A stretch of DNA of 64,000 nt, taken from Pseudonocardia sp. HH130629-09. Its GTDB lineage: Bacteria; Actinomycetota; Actinomycetes; Mycobacteriales; Pseudonocardiaceae. Location of the stretch: positions 3,844,001-3,908,000 of the forward strand of contig NZ_CP011868.1 of NCBI RefSeq assembly GCF_001294645.1, read 5' to 3'. The notes below the pieces were generated by a model. That model was not told where the DNA came from. It saw nothing but the letters and a program-made list of their open reading frames with translations, and searched no databases. The translations under genes were made by a program, and so were the position numbers. Positions 25,638 to 34,478 of this stretch are shown one piece after another (the stretch's first letter is position 1; each line of letters opens with the position of its first letter).

Positions 25638-26732
25638 ATGTCCCCGCACGTCCTGCGCCCCGGCTCCCGGGTGCGCACCGCCGCCGTCCTGCTCGCGCTG
25701 CTGACCGCGCTCGGACTCATGGCCGGCTGCTCCCGCGCCGCCGAGAGCACCACCGCCGCAGGTGCCACCTCCCCCGCCGCCGAGGTCCGCGTCGGCTACT
25801 TCCCGAACATCACCCACGCCCCCGCGCTGGTCGGGGTGAAGCAGGGCCTGTTCGCCAAGGAGCTGGGCAGCACGAAGCTCACCACCCAGACCTTCAACGC
25901 CGGCCCGGACCAGGTCAACGCCCTGCTCGGCGGCTCGATCGACGTCGCGTTCATCGGCTCCGGCCCGGCGATCAACGCCTTCACCAAGTCGAACGGCGAG
26001 GCCGTGCGCCTGGTCGCCGGCTCCACCTCGGCCGGGGCCCAGCTGGTGACCAGCCCGGACATCACCTCGCCCGAGCAGCTCAAGGGCAAGATCATCGCGA
26101 CGCCGCAGCTGGGCAACACCCAGGACATCGCCTTCAAGACCTGGCTCAAGGAGAACAACCTCCCGATCGGGGACGGCCCGGACGCGGTGACCGTCCAGAA
26201 CATCGACAACCCGCAGACCCTCGACCTGTTCAAGCAGGGCAAGCTCGCCGGCGGGTGGCTGCCCGAGCCGTGGAGCTCGCGCCTGGTCGACGCCGGCGCG
26301 AAGGTGCTGGTCGACGAGAAGTCCCTGTGGCCGGACGGCAATTTCCCGACCACCGTCGTCATCGCCCGGACCGAGTTCCTGCAGCAGCACCCGCAGACCG
26401 TCGAGGCGATCCTGCGCGGCGAGCAGGCCGCCATCTCCTTCATCCGCAGCGACCCGGCGCAGGCCAAGACCGTCTCCAACGCCGCGATCGGCGAGATCAC
26501 CGGCAAGCCCCTGGCCGCGAACATCCTCGACCGCGCCTTCACCGAGCTGTCCTTCGACACCGACCCGCTCGCCTCGACCTTCCCGCAGCTGGCGAAGGAC
26601 TCCGTCACCGCCGGCATCGCGCAGAGCGAGGCGAACCTGACCGGTTTCCTCGCCCCGACCGCGATCGACGCGGTCCGCACCGGCTCCGGGGAGGCCGCCG
26701 TGGACCCGGCCGGTCTCGCCGCCGCGAACTGA
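25638..26732 (+). CDS. ssuA: SsuA/TauA-type aliphatic sulfonate-binding lipoprotein
   Basis: 364-residue periplasmic-type binding protein of the NitT/TauT family. Lipobox 'LMAGCSR' at residues ~31-37, then 'VRVGYFPNITHAPALVGVKQGLF' and 'LLGGSIDVAFIGSGPAINAF', typical of SsuA-like proteins. ATG 25638 preceded by GGAAGGA. First structural gene of an SsuA-B-C operon behind the LEPFW leader. Assignment to sulfonates rests on family and context; nitrate- or pyrimidine-type ligands are less likely. Confidence 0.85.
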   Translation: MSPHVLRPGSRVRTAAVLLALLTALGLMAGCSRAAESTTAAGATSPAAEVRVGYFPNITHAPALVGVKQGLFAKELGSTKLTTQTFNAGPDQVNALLGGSIDVAFIGSGPAINAFTKSNGEAVRLVAGSTSAGAQLVTSPDITSPEQLKGKIIATPQLGNTQDIAFKTWLKENNLPIGDGPDAVTVQNIDNPQTLDLFKQGKLAGGWLPEPWSSRLVDAGAKVLVDEKSLWPDGNFPTTVVIARTEFLQQHPQTVEAILRGEQAAISFIRSDPAQAKTVSNAAIGEITGKPLAANILDRAFTELSFDTDPLASTFPQLAKDSVTAGIAQSEANLTGFLAPTAIDAVRTGSGEAAVDPAGLAAAN

Positions 26733-26760
26733 CCATCCCGACCGACGAGGGGAACCACCG

Positions 26761-27561
26761 ATGACCGTCGATCTCACCACCCGGCGCCCCCCGGCCCGCG
26801 ACACGGCCGTGGAGCTGTCGGGGGTCGCCAAGACCTTCGGCACCGGCCCCGGGGCGGTGACCGCGCTCAACGGGATCGACCTGCGGGTCGGCGACGGCGA
26901 GTTCGTCTGCGTGCTCGGCGCCTCCGGCTGCGGCAAGTCGACGCTGCTCAACCTGCTCGCCGGGCTCGACGAGCCGACCGCGGGCGAGGTCGCGGTGGGG
27001 TCCGCCCGACCGTCGTTCATGTTCCAGGAGGCCGCGCTCATGCCGTGGCTGACCGCGCTGCGCAACGTCGAGCTGCCGCTCAAGCTCGCCGGGCACGGCC
27101 GGGTGGCCCGGCGTGAGCGGGCCGAGGAGCTGCTCACCCTGGTCCGCCTGGAGGGCGTGGGCGGGAAGCGGCCGCACGAGCTGTCCGGTGGCATGCGCCA
27201 GCGCGTGTCGCTGGCCCGGGCGCTCGCCGCCGCGACCGGACTCGGCGACGAGCCCGGCACCGGCGGGCTGCTGCTGATGGACGAGCCGTTCGCCGCGCTC
27301 GACGCGATCACGCGTGACGTGCTGCAGGGCGAGCTCCTGCGGGTCTGGCGGGCCACCGGCACGACGATCGTGTTCGTCACCCACGACGTGCGCGAGGCGG
27401 TCCGGCTGGCCGAGCGGGTCGTGCTGCTGTCCTCGCGCCCCGGCACCGTGGTCCGCGAATGGTCGGTGCCCACCGACGGACACGACGCCGAGGCCCAGGC
27501 CGAGCTGCACGACGACATCACCGGACGACTGCGGCAGGTGATCACCAGCCATGCCGCGTGA
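26761..27561 (+). CDS. ssuB: SsuB/TauB-type ABC ATPase
   Basis: 266-residue ATPase. Walker A GASGCGKST (~residue 55), Q-loop 'FMFQEAALMPWLTALRN' typical of NitT/TauT importers, signature LSGGMRQR, Walker B LLMDEPFAALD and H-loop VTHD. Sits between the binding protein and permease and overlaps the permease start by 11 nt. Confidence 0.92.
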   Translation: MTVDLTTRRPPARDTAVELSGVAKTFGTGPGAVTALNGIDLRVGDGEFVCVLGASGCGKSTLLNLLAGLDEPTAGEVAVGSARPSFMFQEAALMPWLTALRNVELPLKLAGHGRVARRERAEELLTLVRLEGVGGKRPHELSGGMRQRVSLARALAAATGLGDEPGTGGLLLMDEPFAALDAITRDVLQGELLRVWRATGTTIVFVTHDVREAVRLAERVVLLSSRPGTVVREWSVPTDGHDAEAQAELHDDITGRLRQVITSHAA

Positions 27562-28447
27562 GGACTCCTCGATGACGGTGGTCGACAACGACCGGGACTC
27601 CGCCGCCGCGGTCGCCGGGCTCGACGCCCTCGACACCCCGGTCGAGCGCACCACCCCGTGGTGGCAGCGGTTCCTGCGGACCTGGCTGCCACCGCTCGTC
27701 GCGCTCGCCCTGATCGTCCTGGTCTGGCAGATCGTCTGGGCGTCGGCGGTCACACCGGAGTACAAGCTGCCCGCACCGGGCGCGGTGGCCGAGGCGTTCG
27801 GCGCGACGGTCGCCAGCGGCGAGATCTGGTCGATCCTGTGGACCTCGATCAGCCGGGCCGCGCTCGGCTTCCTGCTCGCCCTGGTGATCGCCACCCCGCT
27901 CGGCGTCCTGGTCGCCAAGGTGCCGGTGATCCGGTCCGCGATCGGCCCGCTGCTCACCGGCCTGCAGTCGCTGCCGTCGGTGGCCTGGGTGCCGGCCGCG
28001 GTGCTGTGGTTCGGGCTGACCAACACCACGATCTTCTTCGTCGTGCTGCTCGGCTCGGTCCCCTCGATCGCGAACGGCCTGGTGGCGGGGATCGACCAGG
28101 TGCCGCCGATCCTGCCGCGGGCCGGCCAGGTGCTGGGCGCGACGGGCTACCAGATGGCCCGCTACGTGCTGCTCCCCGCGGCGCTGCCCGGCTACCTCGC
28201 GGGCTGCAAGCAGGGCTGGGCGTTCTCCTGGCGCTCGCTGATGGCCGCGGAGATCATCGCCGCCGGCCCGGCGCTGGGGGTCGGGCTCGGCGCCTACCTG
28301 AAGAACGGCGCCGACGTGAACGACATCGTCCAGGTGTTCGCCGCGATCCTGCTGATCCTCATCGTCGGCATCGGGGTGGAGCTGCTGGTCTTCCGCCCCC
28401 TGGAGCGACGGGTGCTGCGGGCCCGGGGGCTCGCCCTCACCGTCTGA
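27551..28447 (+). CDS. ssuC: SsuC/TauC-type ABC permease
   Basis: 298-residue membrane protein with about six helices between residues 45 and 290. Motifs 'SLPSVAWVPAAVLWFGLTNTTIFFV' and 'EIIAAGPALGVGLGAYL' are typical of sulfonate/taurine permeases. ATG 27551 overlaps the ATPase end; MTVV at 27572 is an alternative start. A strong terminator follows. Confidence 0.9.
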   Translation: MPREDSSMTVVDNDRDSAAAVAGLDALDTPVERTTPWWQRFLRTWLPPLVALALIVLVWQIVWASAVTPEYKLPAPGAVAEAFGATVASGEIWSILWTSISRAALGFLLALVIATPLGVLVAKVPVIRSAIGPLLTGLQSLPSVAWVPAAVLWFGLTNTTIFFVVLLGSVPSIANGLVAGIDQVPPILPRAGQVLGATGYQMARYVLLPAALPGYLAGCKQGWAFSWRSLMAAEIIAAGPALGVGLGAYLKNGADVNDIVQVFAAILLILIVGIGVELLVFRPLERRVLRARGLALTV

Positions 28448-28459
28448 CCCGCCGGTACC

Positions 28460-28503
28460 CGAGCGGGCCGTCCGTACGCACCCCGTACGGACGGCCCCGC
28501 TCG
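28460..28503 (+). terminator. Intrinsic terminator after SsuABC
   Basis: Long stem CGAGCGGG-CCGTCCGTACG paired with CGTACGGACGGCCCCGCTCG, one bulge, 5-nt loop; 13 nt after the permease stop. Confidence 0.85.
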
Positions 28504-28590
28504 TGACGTGTGCTGCCCGGGTGTCCGGACGGGCGATCAGAACCGTTCCCACCAGCCGAAACGCCGTGACCCCAATCCCAACTCCAGAGG

Positions 28591-28619
28591 TTGGGTTTCA
28601 GACGCGGGGCGGTTACCGT
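28591..28619 (+). promoter_or_regulatory. Putative promoter giving a leaderless leader-peptide mRNA
   Basis: TTGGGT (28591-28596), 17-nt spacer, TACCGT (28614-28619), then 6 nt to the leader ATG. The same TACCGT element sits before the leader at 35847. Confidence 0.6.
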
Positions 28620-28625
28620 CACCGT

Positions 28626-28703
28626 ATGTCCGTTCCGGTTCCGCTGACCACGCGCGCGCACATCGACCTCGCGCGCGTCGCGTCGGCGCTCTGTCGGTCC
28701 TGA
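28626..28703 (+). CDS. Cys-Arg leader peptide of the SsuCB-LLM-Rrf2-cupin-SsuA operon
   Basis: 25-residue ORF ending TRAHIDLARVASALCRS-stop (Cys codon TGT). The tail is nearly identical to the leader at 35847 (TRGHVDLARVASALCRR). It ends 485 nt before SsuC. Conservation of HxDLARVASALCR at two loci with different downstream genes argues for selection on the peptide. Likely senses Cys-tRNA supply. Confidence 0.85.
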   Translation: MSVPVPLTTRAHIDLARVASALCRS

Positions 28704-29188
28704 CACCGGTCCCGCCGCGCCGCACCGCCGACCGCACCGCCCGGCCGACCGCGGCACCCGACGGTGACCGCGACCGCACCACCGGCGAACCACGACCGCG
28801 GTGCCGTCCCGGCGCCCGGCCCACCGGGACGGATCCCGCCGGAGTCCACCTCGTTCCGGGGCGGTGGGGCCGGTTCCCCACAGCGCCGCCGCACCGGACC
28901 CACCGACGCACCGGACCGCCCGGCAGCACTGATCCCACCGGTCGACGCGAGGGCACCGGCCCGCCGTGCCGCCCGACGCGTCGAGCCACGGCGTGCCGGC
29001 ACCGCCGGCGCACCACGTGCACCCGACCCGCCCGGCGACGGCCCACCCGCACCACACCGCCACGTCCGTCCGGCACCGACCTCCGCACCGGACCTCCACG
29101 TCCGGCATCCGCATCCGGCATCCGCACCGCCCGAGCCGCACCGGCCACCGGGCCGGTCGGGCATGCCCTCCGAGTCCCAGGAGCCCCC
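28704..29188 (+). promoter_or_regulatory. C-rich, G-poor leader region between leader peptide and SsuC
   Basis: 485 nt with no supportable gene. The plus strand is unusually cytosine-rich; for example 29041-29100 contains 34 C and 12 G. Such C-rich, unstructured RNA resembles Rho-utilisation tracts, so this could be where transcription is attenuated. Shorter C-rich tracts follow the leaders at 25358, 35847, 45826 and 49289. The function is inferred. Confidence 0.45.
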
Positions 29189-30034
29189 ATGACGACCACC
29201 TCCGAACGGGAACGCACCAGCTCCCCACCCGAGGTCGAGACCCTCCGCACCCGCCACACCCGAGGCCCGGACCGGGTGCCCCGCTGGGTGGTCAAGACCG
29301 CCTCCCCGGTCGTGCTCATCGTGCTGTGGCAGGTGCTGTCGAGCACCGGGGTCCTTCCCCGCGACGTCCTCGCCTCGCCCGTGACCGTCGCGGTCACCGC
29401 CGCCGAGATGTGGGCCGACGGCGCGCTGCAGAGCGCGGTGGCCGTGTCGAGCGTGCGAGTGCTGTCCGGCATCGCGATCGGCCTCGTCGCCGCCGTGCTG
29501 CTCGCCACCCTGTCCGGGCTGTTCCGCCGCGGCGAGGACGTGATCGACGCGCCCGTGCAGATGCTGCGCACGGTGCCCGTCATCGGGCTCATCCCGCTGC
29601 TGATCATCTGGTTCGGCATCGGCGAGGAACCCAAGATCGCGCTCATCGCGCTCGCCGTGACCTTCCCGCTCTACATGAACCTGTTCGGCGGGATCCGCAA
29701 CGTCGACGCGACCCTCGTCGAGGCCGCCCGCACCCTGGGGCTCGGCTGGTTCGGTCAGGTCCGCCACGTGATCCTGCCCTCGGCGATGCCCCAGTTCCTG
29801 GTGGGTCTGCGCTACGCGCTGGGCACCGCGTGGCTCGCCCTAGTCTTCGGCGAGACGATCAACGCCACCTCCGGGATCGGCTACGAGATGAACACCGCCC
29901 GGGAGTTCTTCCAGACCGACGTGATCGTCGTCTGCCTCGCGCTCTACGCGGTGCTCGGCCTGGTCGGCGACCTCGTCGTGCGCACCCTGGAGAGGGGGCT
30001 GCTGTCGTGGCGACCGGCGTTCAGCGGACGGTGA
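29189..30034 (+). CDS. ssuC: SsuC-type sulfonate ABC permease
   Basis: 281-residue permease with a polar N-terminal tail (~35 residues) and six helices. EAA region 'LVEAARTLGLGWFGQVRHVILPSAMP', and 'GLIPLLIIWFGIGEEPKIALIALAV' typical of SsuC. ATG 29189 follows AGGAG. Its stop overlaps the ATPase GTG start. First structural gene after a Cys leader. Confidence 0.93.
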   Translation: MTTTSERERTSSPPEVETLRTRHTRGPDRVPRWVVKTASPVVLIVLWQVLSSTGVLPRDVLASPVTVAVTAAEMWADGALQSAVAVSSVRVLSGIAIGLVAAVLLATLSGLFRRGEDVIDAPVQMLRTVPVIGLIPLLIIWFGIGEEPKIALIALAVTFPLYMNLFGGIRNVDATLVEAARTLGLGWFGQVRHVILPSAMPQFLVGLRYALGTAWLALVFGETINATSGIGYEMNTAREFFQTDVIVVCLALYAVLGLVGDLVVRTLERGLLSWRPAFSGR

Positions 30035-30750
30035 GCACCACCGCACGACCCGTGTCGGTCCGTGGCCTGAGCCGGCACTTCGGTGACCGGGCCGTCCTGA
30101 CCGACCTCGACCTGGACATCGAGCCCGGACAGTTCGTGGCGCTGCTCGGGGCCTCGGGCTGCGGCAAGTCCACCCTGCTGCGGATCCTGGCCGACCTCGA
30201 CAACGACGTCAGCGGCGAGGTCACCGTCGCCCGCCGACGGGCCGTCGGATTCCAGGCGCCGCGCCTGCTGCCGTGGAAGAAGGTGTGGCGCAACGTCGTG
30301 CTCGGCCTGCCCGGGCGCCCCGACCGCGCCCGCGCCGAGGCCGCTCTGACCGAGGTCGGCCTCGCCCACCGCACCGACGTGTGGCCCAAGGTCCTCTCCG
30401 GCGGCGAGGCCCAGCGCGCGGCGCTGGCCCGCGCCCTCGTCCGTGACCCGGACCTGCTGCTGCTCGACGAGCCGTTCTCCGCGCTCGACGCGCTCACCCG
30501 GATCACCGCCCGCGGGCTCGTCGACGAGCTGTGGCAGCGCCACCGGTGCGCGGTGCTGCTCGTGACCCACGACGTCGAGGAGGCGCTCGTGCTCGCCGAC
30601 CGCGTCCTGGTGATGGACGGCGGCCGGATCGCGCACGACGCACCGGTGGACCTCCCCCGCCCCCGCGACGTCACCGACCCCGACTTCCAGCGCCTGCGTG
30701 CCGACCTGCTCGGACGCCTCGGCGTGCACCGACCCCAGGAGCGCACATGA
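30031..30750 (+). CDS. ssuB: SsuB-type ABC ATPase
   Basis: 239-residue ATPase: Walker A GASGCGKST, Q-loop 'FQAPRLLPWKKVWRNV', signature LSGGEAQRAALARAL, Walker B LLLLDEPFSALD, H-loop VTHD. GTG 30031 overlaps the permease stop (GTGA), and its own stop overlaps the LLM ATG. The SGGEAQR signature is typical of SsuB. Confidence 0.93.
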   Translation: MSTTARPVSVRGLSRHFGDRAVLTDLDLDIEPGQFVALLGASGCGKSTLLRILADLDNDVSGEVTVARRRAVGFQAPRLLPWKKVWRNVVLGLPGRPDRARAEAALTEVGLAHRTDVWPKVLSGGEAQRAALARALVRDPDLLLLDEPFSALDALTRITARGLVDELWQRHRCAVLLVTHDVEEALVLADRVLVMDGGRIAHDAPVDLPRPRDVTDPDFQRLRADLLGRLGVHRPQERT

Positions 30751-31862
30751 GCATCGAGTTCATCGGCATGATCGGGACCCAGGAGGTCTCGGAGATCCTG
30801 CCGGCCACCGGCCCGGTCCTCGACCCGGCGCTCGTGCGCCGGTTCGCCGCCGTCCACGAGGAGGCCGGCTTCGACAAGGTCCTCATCGGCCACTCGTCGT
30901 CCACCCCGGACGGGCTGCAGGTCGCCGCGTACGCGGCCGCGCACACCGACCGGCTCGGCTTCCTCGTGGCGCACCGGCCCGGCTTCACCGCCCCCACCCT
31001 GGCCGCGCGGCAGTACGCGACGCTCGACCACTTCAGCGGCGGTGGCCGGGTCGCGATGCACGTCATCTCCGGGGGCAGCGACACCGACCAGCGTCGCGAC
31101 GGCGACTGGCTCGGCAAGGACGAGCGCTACGCCCGCACCGACGAGTACCTCGCGGTCGTGCGCCGGGCCTGGACCGAGCGCGAGCCCTTCGACCACGCCG
31201 GCGAGCACTACCGGGTCGCCGGAGTCGCCCAGGAGATCCGCCCGCACGGCCCGATCCCGGTGTACTTCGGCGGGTCCTCCGAGGCCGCGTACCGGGTGGG
31301 CGGGCGGCACGCCGACGTCTTCGCGCTGTGGGGCGAGCCGCTGGCCGGGACCGCCGAGCAGATCGCCCGGGTGCACGAGGCCGCCCGCGCCGCGGGCCGC
31401 TCCGAGGCGCCCCGGATCAGCGTGTCGTTCCGCCCGATCCTCGGCGACACCGAGGAGCAGGCCTGGGCCCGCGCCCACGACGTCCGCGACCGGATCGTCG
31501 CCGCCCGCGGCGGGCACGGCTCGTTCACCGGCACCCGGATGCGCGAGCCGGGGGCCCCGGCCAACGTCGGGTCGCAGCGCCTGCTCGCCGCCGCCGAGGC
31601 CGGGGAGCTGCACGACCGCTGCCTGTGGACGGCCACCGCGGCGGCCTCCGGCGCGGCCGGGAACTCCACCGCCCTGGTCGGCACCCCGGACACCGTCGCC
31701 GCGGCGCTCGCCGACTACGTCGACATCGGCGTCAGCACGCTGCTCATCCGCGGCTACGACCCGATCGACGACGCCCGCCGCTACGGCCGCGAGCTGCTGC
31801 CCGCCGTGCGCGCCGAGCTCGCCCGACGCGGCGCGGCCGCCGGGGTGGGGGTCCCCGCGTGA
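30747..31862 (+). CDS. SsuD/SfnG-like FMNH2-dependent sulfonate or sulfone monooxygenase
   Basis: 371-residue LLM enzyme. Starts 'MSIEFIGMIGTQEVSEI' and carries 'FLVAHRPGFTAPTLAARQYATLD', 'HVISGGSDTDQRRDGDWLGKDERYARTDEYL' and 'PIPVYFGGSSEAAYRVGGRHADVFALWGEP', strong SsuD-superfamily blocks. Such enzymes release sulfite from alkanesulfonates using FMNH2 and O2. It lies inside the SsuCB operon with ATGA overlaps. The N-terminus differs from classical SsuD (34479, 52192), so the substrate may be a sulfone or another sulfonate. Confidence 0.88.
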   Translation: MSIEFIGMIGTQEVSEILPATGPVLDPALVRRFAAVHEEAGFDKVLIGHSSSTPDGLQVAAYAAAHTDRLGFLVAHRPGFTAPTLAARQYATLDHFSGGGRVAMHVISGGSDTDQRRDGDWLGKDERYARTDEYLAVVRRAWTEREPFDHAGEHYRVAGVAQEIRPHGPIPVYFGGSSEAAYRVGGRHADVFALWGEPLAGTAEQIARVHEAARAAGRSEAPRISVSFRPILGDTEEQAWARAHDVRDRIVAARGGHGSFTGTRMREPGAPANVGSQRLLAAAEAGELHDRCLWTATAAASGAAGNSTALVGTPDTVAAALADYVDIGVSTLLIRGYDPIDDARRYGRELLPAVRAELARRGAAAGVGVPA

Positions 31863-32944
31863 GCGCACCCGCCACCACCGGCACGGTGTGGACCCCTGAG
31901 GGGACCTCGCGCGGCACCGTCGCCGTCCTGACCGGCCGGGGCGAGCACCCCGGCCTCTACGCCCGCCTCGGGCGGCGGCTCGCCGTCGACGGGTGGACCC
32001 TCGCCGTGCCCGCTCCCGGTGCCGGGGCCGACGAGGTCACCGCCGCACTGGCCGGCGCGACCGGGGCCCGGGTGCTGCTCGGGTCCGACACCGGCGCGCT
32101 GCGCGCCTGGGAGCTGGCCGGGGCCGTCCGCCCGGACGGGCTCGTGCTGGCCGGGCTGCCCACGGGCGCCCCGGGCGAGCCGCCCGCGGACCGGGCCCGG
32201 GAGCTCGACGCCCGGACCGCCTGCCCGGTGCACCGCGGGCTCCTCGAGTCCGACCCCGACTTCGCTTGGGGCGCGCTCGCGCAGGTCCCGCCCCCGCCGC
32301 CCTCCGACCCGCTGCCCGACGCGGCGGTGCTGTGGCTGCACGGCGACGCCGACCCGGTCGCCCCGGTCGCCGGGATCCGGTCGCTGACCCGTCCGGGCGA
32401 CGACGTGGCCGTCGTCGTCGACGGGGTGCACGACGTGCTGAACGACCAGTTCCACCGGATCGTCGCCGCGCGGCTCGTGCAGTTCCTCGAACGCCTCGCC
32501 AAGGGTGCCCGCTTCGCCGAGGAGGCGCCGACCGCCGCGGCGGGGCCCGCCCGGTCGCGCCGCGCCGCGCCACTGAACGTCTCCGCGCGGCTCGACCACG
32601 CGATGCGCGCACTCGCCGAGCTCGTCGCCGCCGACGGTGCGACCGTCACCTGCGACGCGATGGCCCGCGCCCGAGGTGTCCCGCTGAACTCCCTGGTCAA
32701 CGTGATGCTCGCGCTGCGCCGGGCCGGTCTGGTGACCAGTCGTCGCGGCTGCGAGGGCGGCTACCGGCTGGCCCGCCCGGCCGCGGAGATCACCGTCGCC
32801 GACGTCGTGCGCGCCACCGAGGGCTCGATCGCCTCGGTCCGCGACACCGGTCCGGCCGCCCCGCTGTGGGCGGACCTGGAGCGCACCGTCGCGGACTTCC
32901 TGACCACCCGCACCCTGACCGCCCTGGAGGGCGATACCCGGTGA
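31859..32944 (+). CDS. Fusion of alpha/beta-hydrolase-like domain and Rrf2-type regulator
   Basis: 361-residue protein, GTG 31859 overlapping the LLM stop. Residues 1-~205 resemble a small alpha/beta hydrolase: nucleophile-elbow-like 'LLGSDTGALRAW', acid loop 'LHGDADPVAP' and histidine loop 'VDGVHDVLND'. A basic linker (~220-235) leads to a Rrf2 winged-helix domain (~238-361): 'LDHAMRALAELVAADGATVTCDAMARARGVP' and 'GYRLARPAAEITVADVVRATEG'. Only two Cys lie in this half, so an Fe-S cluster of the IscR type is unlikely. Rrf2 proteins include CymR, the cysteine regulator of Firmicutes. This may be a sensor that controls the sulfonate operon. Confidence 0.8.
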   Translation: MSAPATTGTVWTPEGTSRGTVAVLTGRGEHPGLYARLGRRLAVDGWTLAVPAPGAGADEVTAALAGATGARVLLGSDTGALRAWELAGAVRPDGLVLAGLPTGAPGEPPADRARELDARTACPVHRGLLESDPDFAWGALAQVPPPPPSDPLPDAAVLWLHGDADPVAPVAGIRSLTRPGDDVAVVVDGVHDVLNDQFHRIVAARLVQFLERLAKGARFAEEAPTAAAGPARSRRAAPLNVSARLDHAMRALAELVAADGATVTCDAMARARGVPLNSLVNVMLALRRAGLVTSRRGCEGGYRLARPAAEITVADVVRATEGSIASVRDTGPAAPLWADLERTVADFLTTRTLTALEGDTR

Positions 32945-33423
32945 CCACGCACCCGCAGGGGACCGACCCGTTCCACCCCGACCTCGCCCCCACCCCGCCC
33001 GACCACGCCAGGGTGCACCTGGTCCGCGGCTCGGAGCTGTCCGCCGACACCGCCCATACCAGTGGGATGTCCCGCCGCGAGGCGGTGAGCGGGCGGACCG
33101 TCGGCTCCTCGAAGCTCTGGACCGGCGAGACCCACGTCGCCCCCGCCACGAACTCCGGCGACCACCACCACGGTGAGGCCGAGACCTCCATCTACGTCGT
33201 CTCCGGCCGGCCCCGGTTCGTCTTCCACGACGGCACCGGTGAGGTCGTCCTGCAGACCGAGCCCGGCGACTACGTTTTCGTACCGCCGTGGGTCCCGCAC
33301 CGCGAGGAGAACCCCGATCCCGAGGTGCCGGCCGTCGTGGTCATCTCCCGCAGCACGCAGGAGGGGATCGTCGTGAACCTGCCCTCGCTCACCCCGCTCA
33401 CCGACCCGGAGACCACCCCGTGA
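32941..33423 (+). CDS. Cupin-domain protein
   Basis: 160-residue single-domain cupin. Metal-binding-like residues in 'SGDHHHGEAETSIYVVSG' and 'FVPPWVPHREENPDP'. GTG 32941 overlaps the previous stop. Located between the Rrf2 fusion and the binding protein of a sulfonate operon, so it may be a small dioxygenase, isomerase or ligand sensor for a sulfur metabolite. The reaction is not inferable from sequence. Confidence 0.85.
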   Translation: MTTHPQGTDPFHPDLAPTPPDHARVHLVRGSELSADTAHTSGMSRREAVSGRTVGSSKLWTGETHVAPATNSGDHHHGEAETSIYVVSGRPRFVFHDGTGEVVLQTEPGDYVFVPPWVPHREENPDPEVPAVVVISRSTQEGIVVNLPSLTPLTDPETTP

Positions 33424-34403
33424 CCCGCCGTCCGCTGCTCGCCCTGCCCGCCCTGCTCGCAGCGCTGGCGCTGCTGCTGACCGGCTGCTCCGGCGCCGCC
33501 GACGACGGCCCGGTCGACCTGTCGCAGGTCACCCTGCGGGTCGGTGACCAGGCCGGCATCCAGCAGGCCCTGCTCAACGCCTCCGGCGCGCTCGACGGCG
33601 CGCCGTACCGGGTCGAGTGGGCACAGTTCCCGGCGGCCGCGCCGCTGCTGGAGGCGCTGCGCAGCGAGGCGATCGACGTCGGCGTCGCCGGCGACGCACC
33701 CACCCTGACCGCGCTGTCCTCCACCGACCGCATCAAGATCGTCGAGGCGACCCGATCCCCCAGCCAGGGCGGGCTGGCGCTGCTCGTGCCGAAGGACTCG
33801 CCGATCCGGTCGGTCGCCGACCTGCGCGGGAAGACGGTCTCGCCGACCACCCAGGGCAGCATCGGGCACTACCTGCTGCTGCGCGCGCTGGAGGAGGCCG
33901 GGGTGCGACCGGACGAGGTCACCATCTCGTTCCTGCAGCCGGTCGACGCCGCCGCCGCGATGAACTCCGGGGCGATCGACGCCTGGTCGACCTGGGACCC
34001 CTACACCGCCGTCGCCCAGCAGGAGTCCGGCGCCCGGGTCCTGCGCGACGCGAAGGGCCTCGGTACCGGGCTGACCTTCCTCGACGCCAACACCGCGGCG
34101 CTGGAGGACGCGGGCACCCGCGCGGCCCTGACCGACTTCACCGAGCGCTACGGCCGTGCGCTGCAGTGGGCCCGGGAGAACGCCCGGGAGAACGCCGCGA
34201 TCTACGCGGAGCTGACCAAACGGCCCGCCGCCGTCTCCGATCTGATGGCGCAGCGGGCGCTGCGCGACACCCAGCCGCTGTCCCCGGAGCTCGTCGCCGA
34301 GCTGCAGGGGGTGGCCGACCGCTACTCCGACTACGGCGTGCTGCGCAACCGGGTGGACGTGGCCTCCGCGGTCGAGGACCTGCGCGCCCCCTCCGGATCC
34401 TGA
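33420..34403 (+). CDS. ssuA: SsuA-type sulfonate-binding lipoprotein
   Basis: 327-residue binding protein. Lipobox 'LLTGCSG' near residue 22, then 'LRVGDQAGIQQALLNASGALDGAPYRVEWAQFPAAAPLLEAL', typical of SsuA proteins, plus 'GAIDAWSTWDPYTAVAQQ'. GTG 33420 overlaps the cupin stop. Last gene of the operon, followed by a perfect terminator. A paralogue lies at 51068. Confidence 0.92.
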   Translation: MTRRPLLALPALLAALALLLTGCSGAADDGPVDLSQVTLRVGDQAGIQQALLNASGALDGAPYRVEWAQFPAAAPLLEALRSEAIDVGVAGDAPTLTALSSTDRIKIVEATRSPSQGGLALLVPKDSPIRSVADLRGKTVSPTTQGSIGHYLLLRALEEAGVRPDEVTISFLQPVDAAAAMNSGAIDAWSTWDPYTAVAQQESGARVLRDAKGLGTGLTFLDANTAALEDAGTRAALTDFTERYGRALQWARENARENAAIYAELTKRPAAVSDLMAQRALRDTQPLSPELVAELQGVADRYSDYGVLRNRVDVASAVEDLRAPSGS

Positions 34404-34408
34404 CCCGG

Positions 34409-34444
34409 CCGGACCCGCCCCACCGATCGGTGGGGCGGGTCCGG
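34409..34444. terminator. Perfect palindromic terminator between convergent operons
   Basis: Uninterrupted 18-bp dyad (CCGGACCCGCCCCACCGA and its complement), 6 nt after the SsuA stop and 35 nt from the end of the opposing SsuD gene; probably works in both directions. Confidence 0.85.
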
Positions 34445-34478
34445 TCGTCCTGCCGCGCCACGGCGAGCGCGGCGTGGT

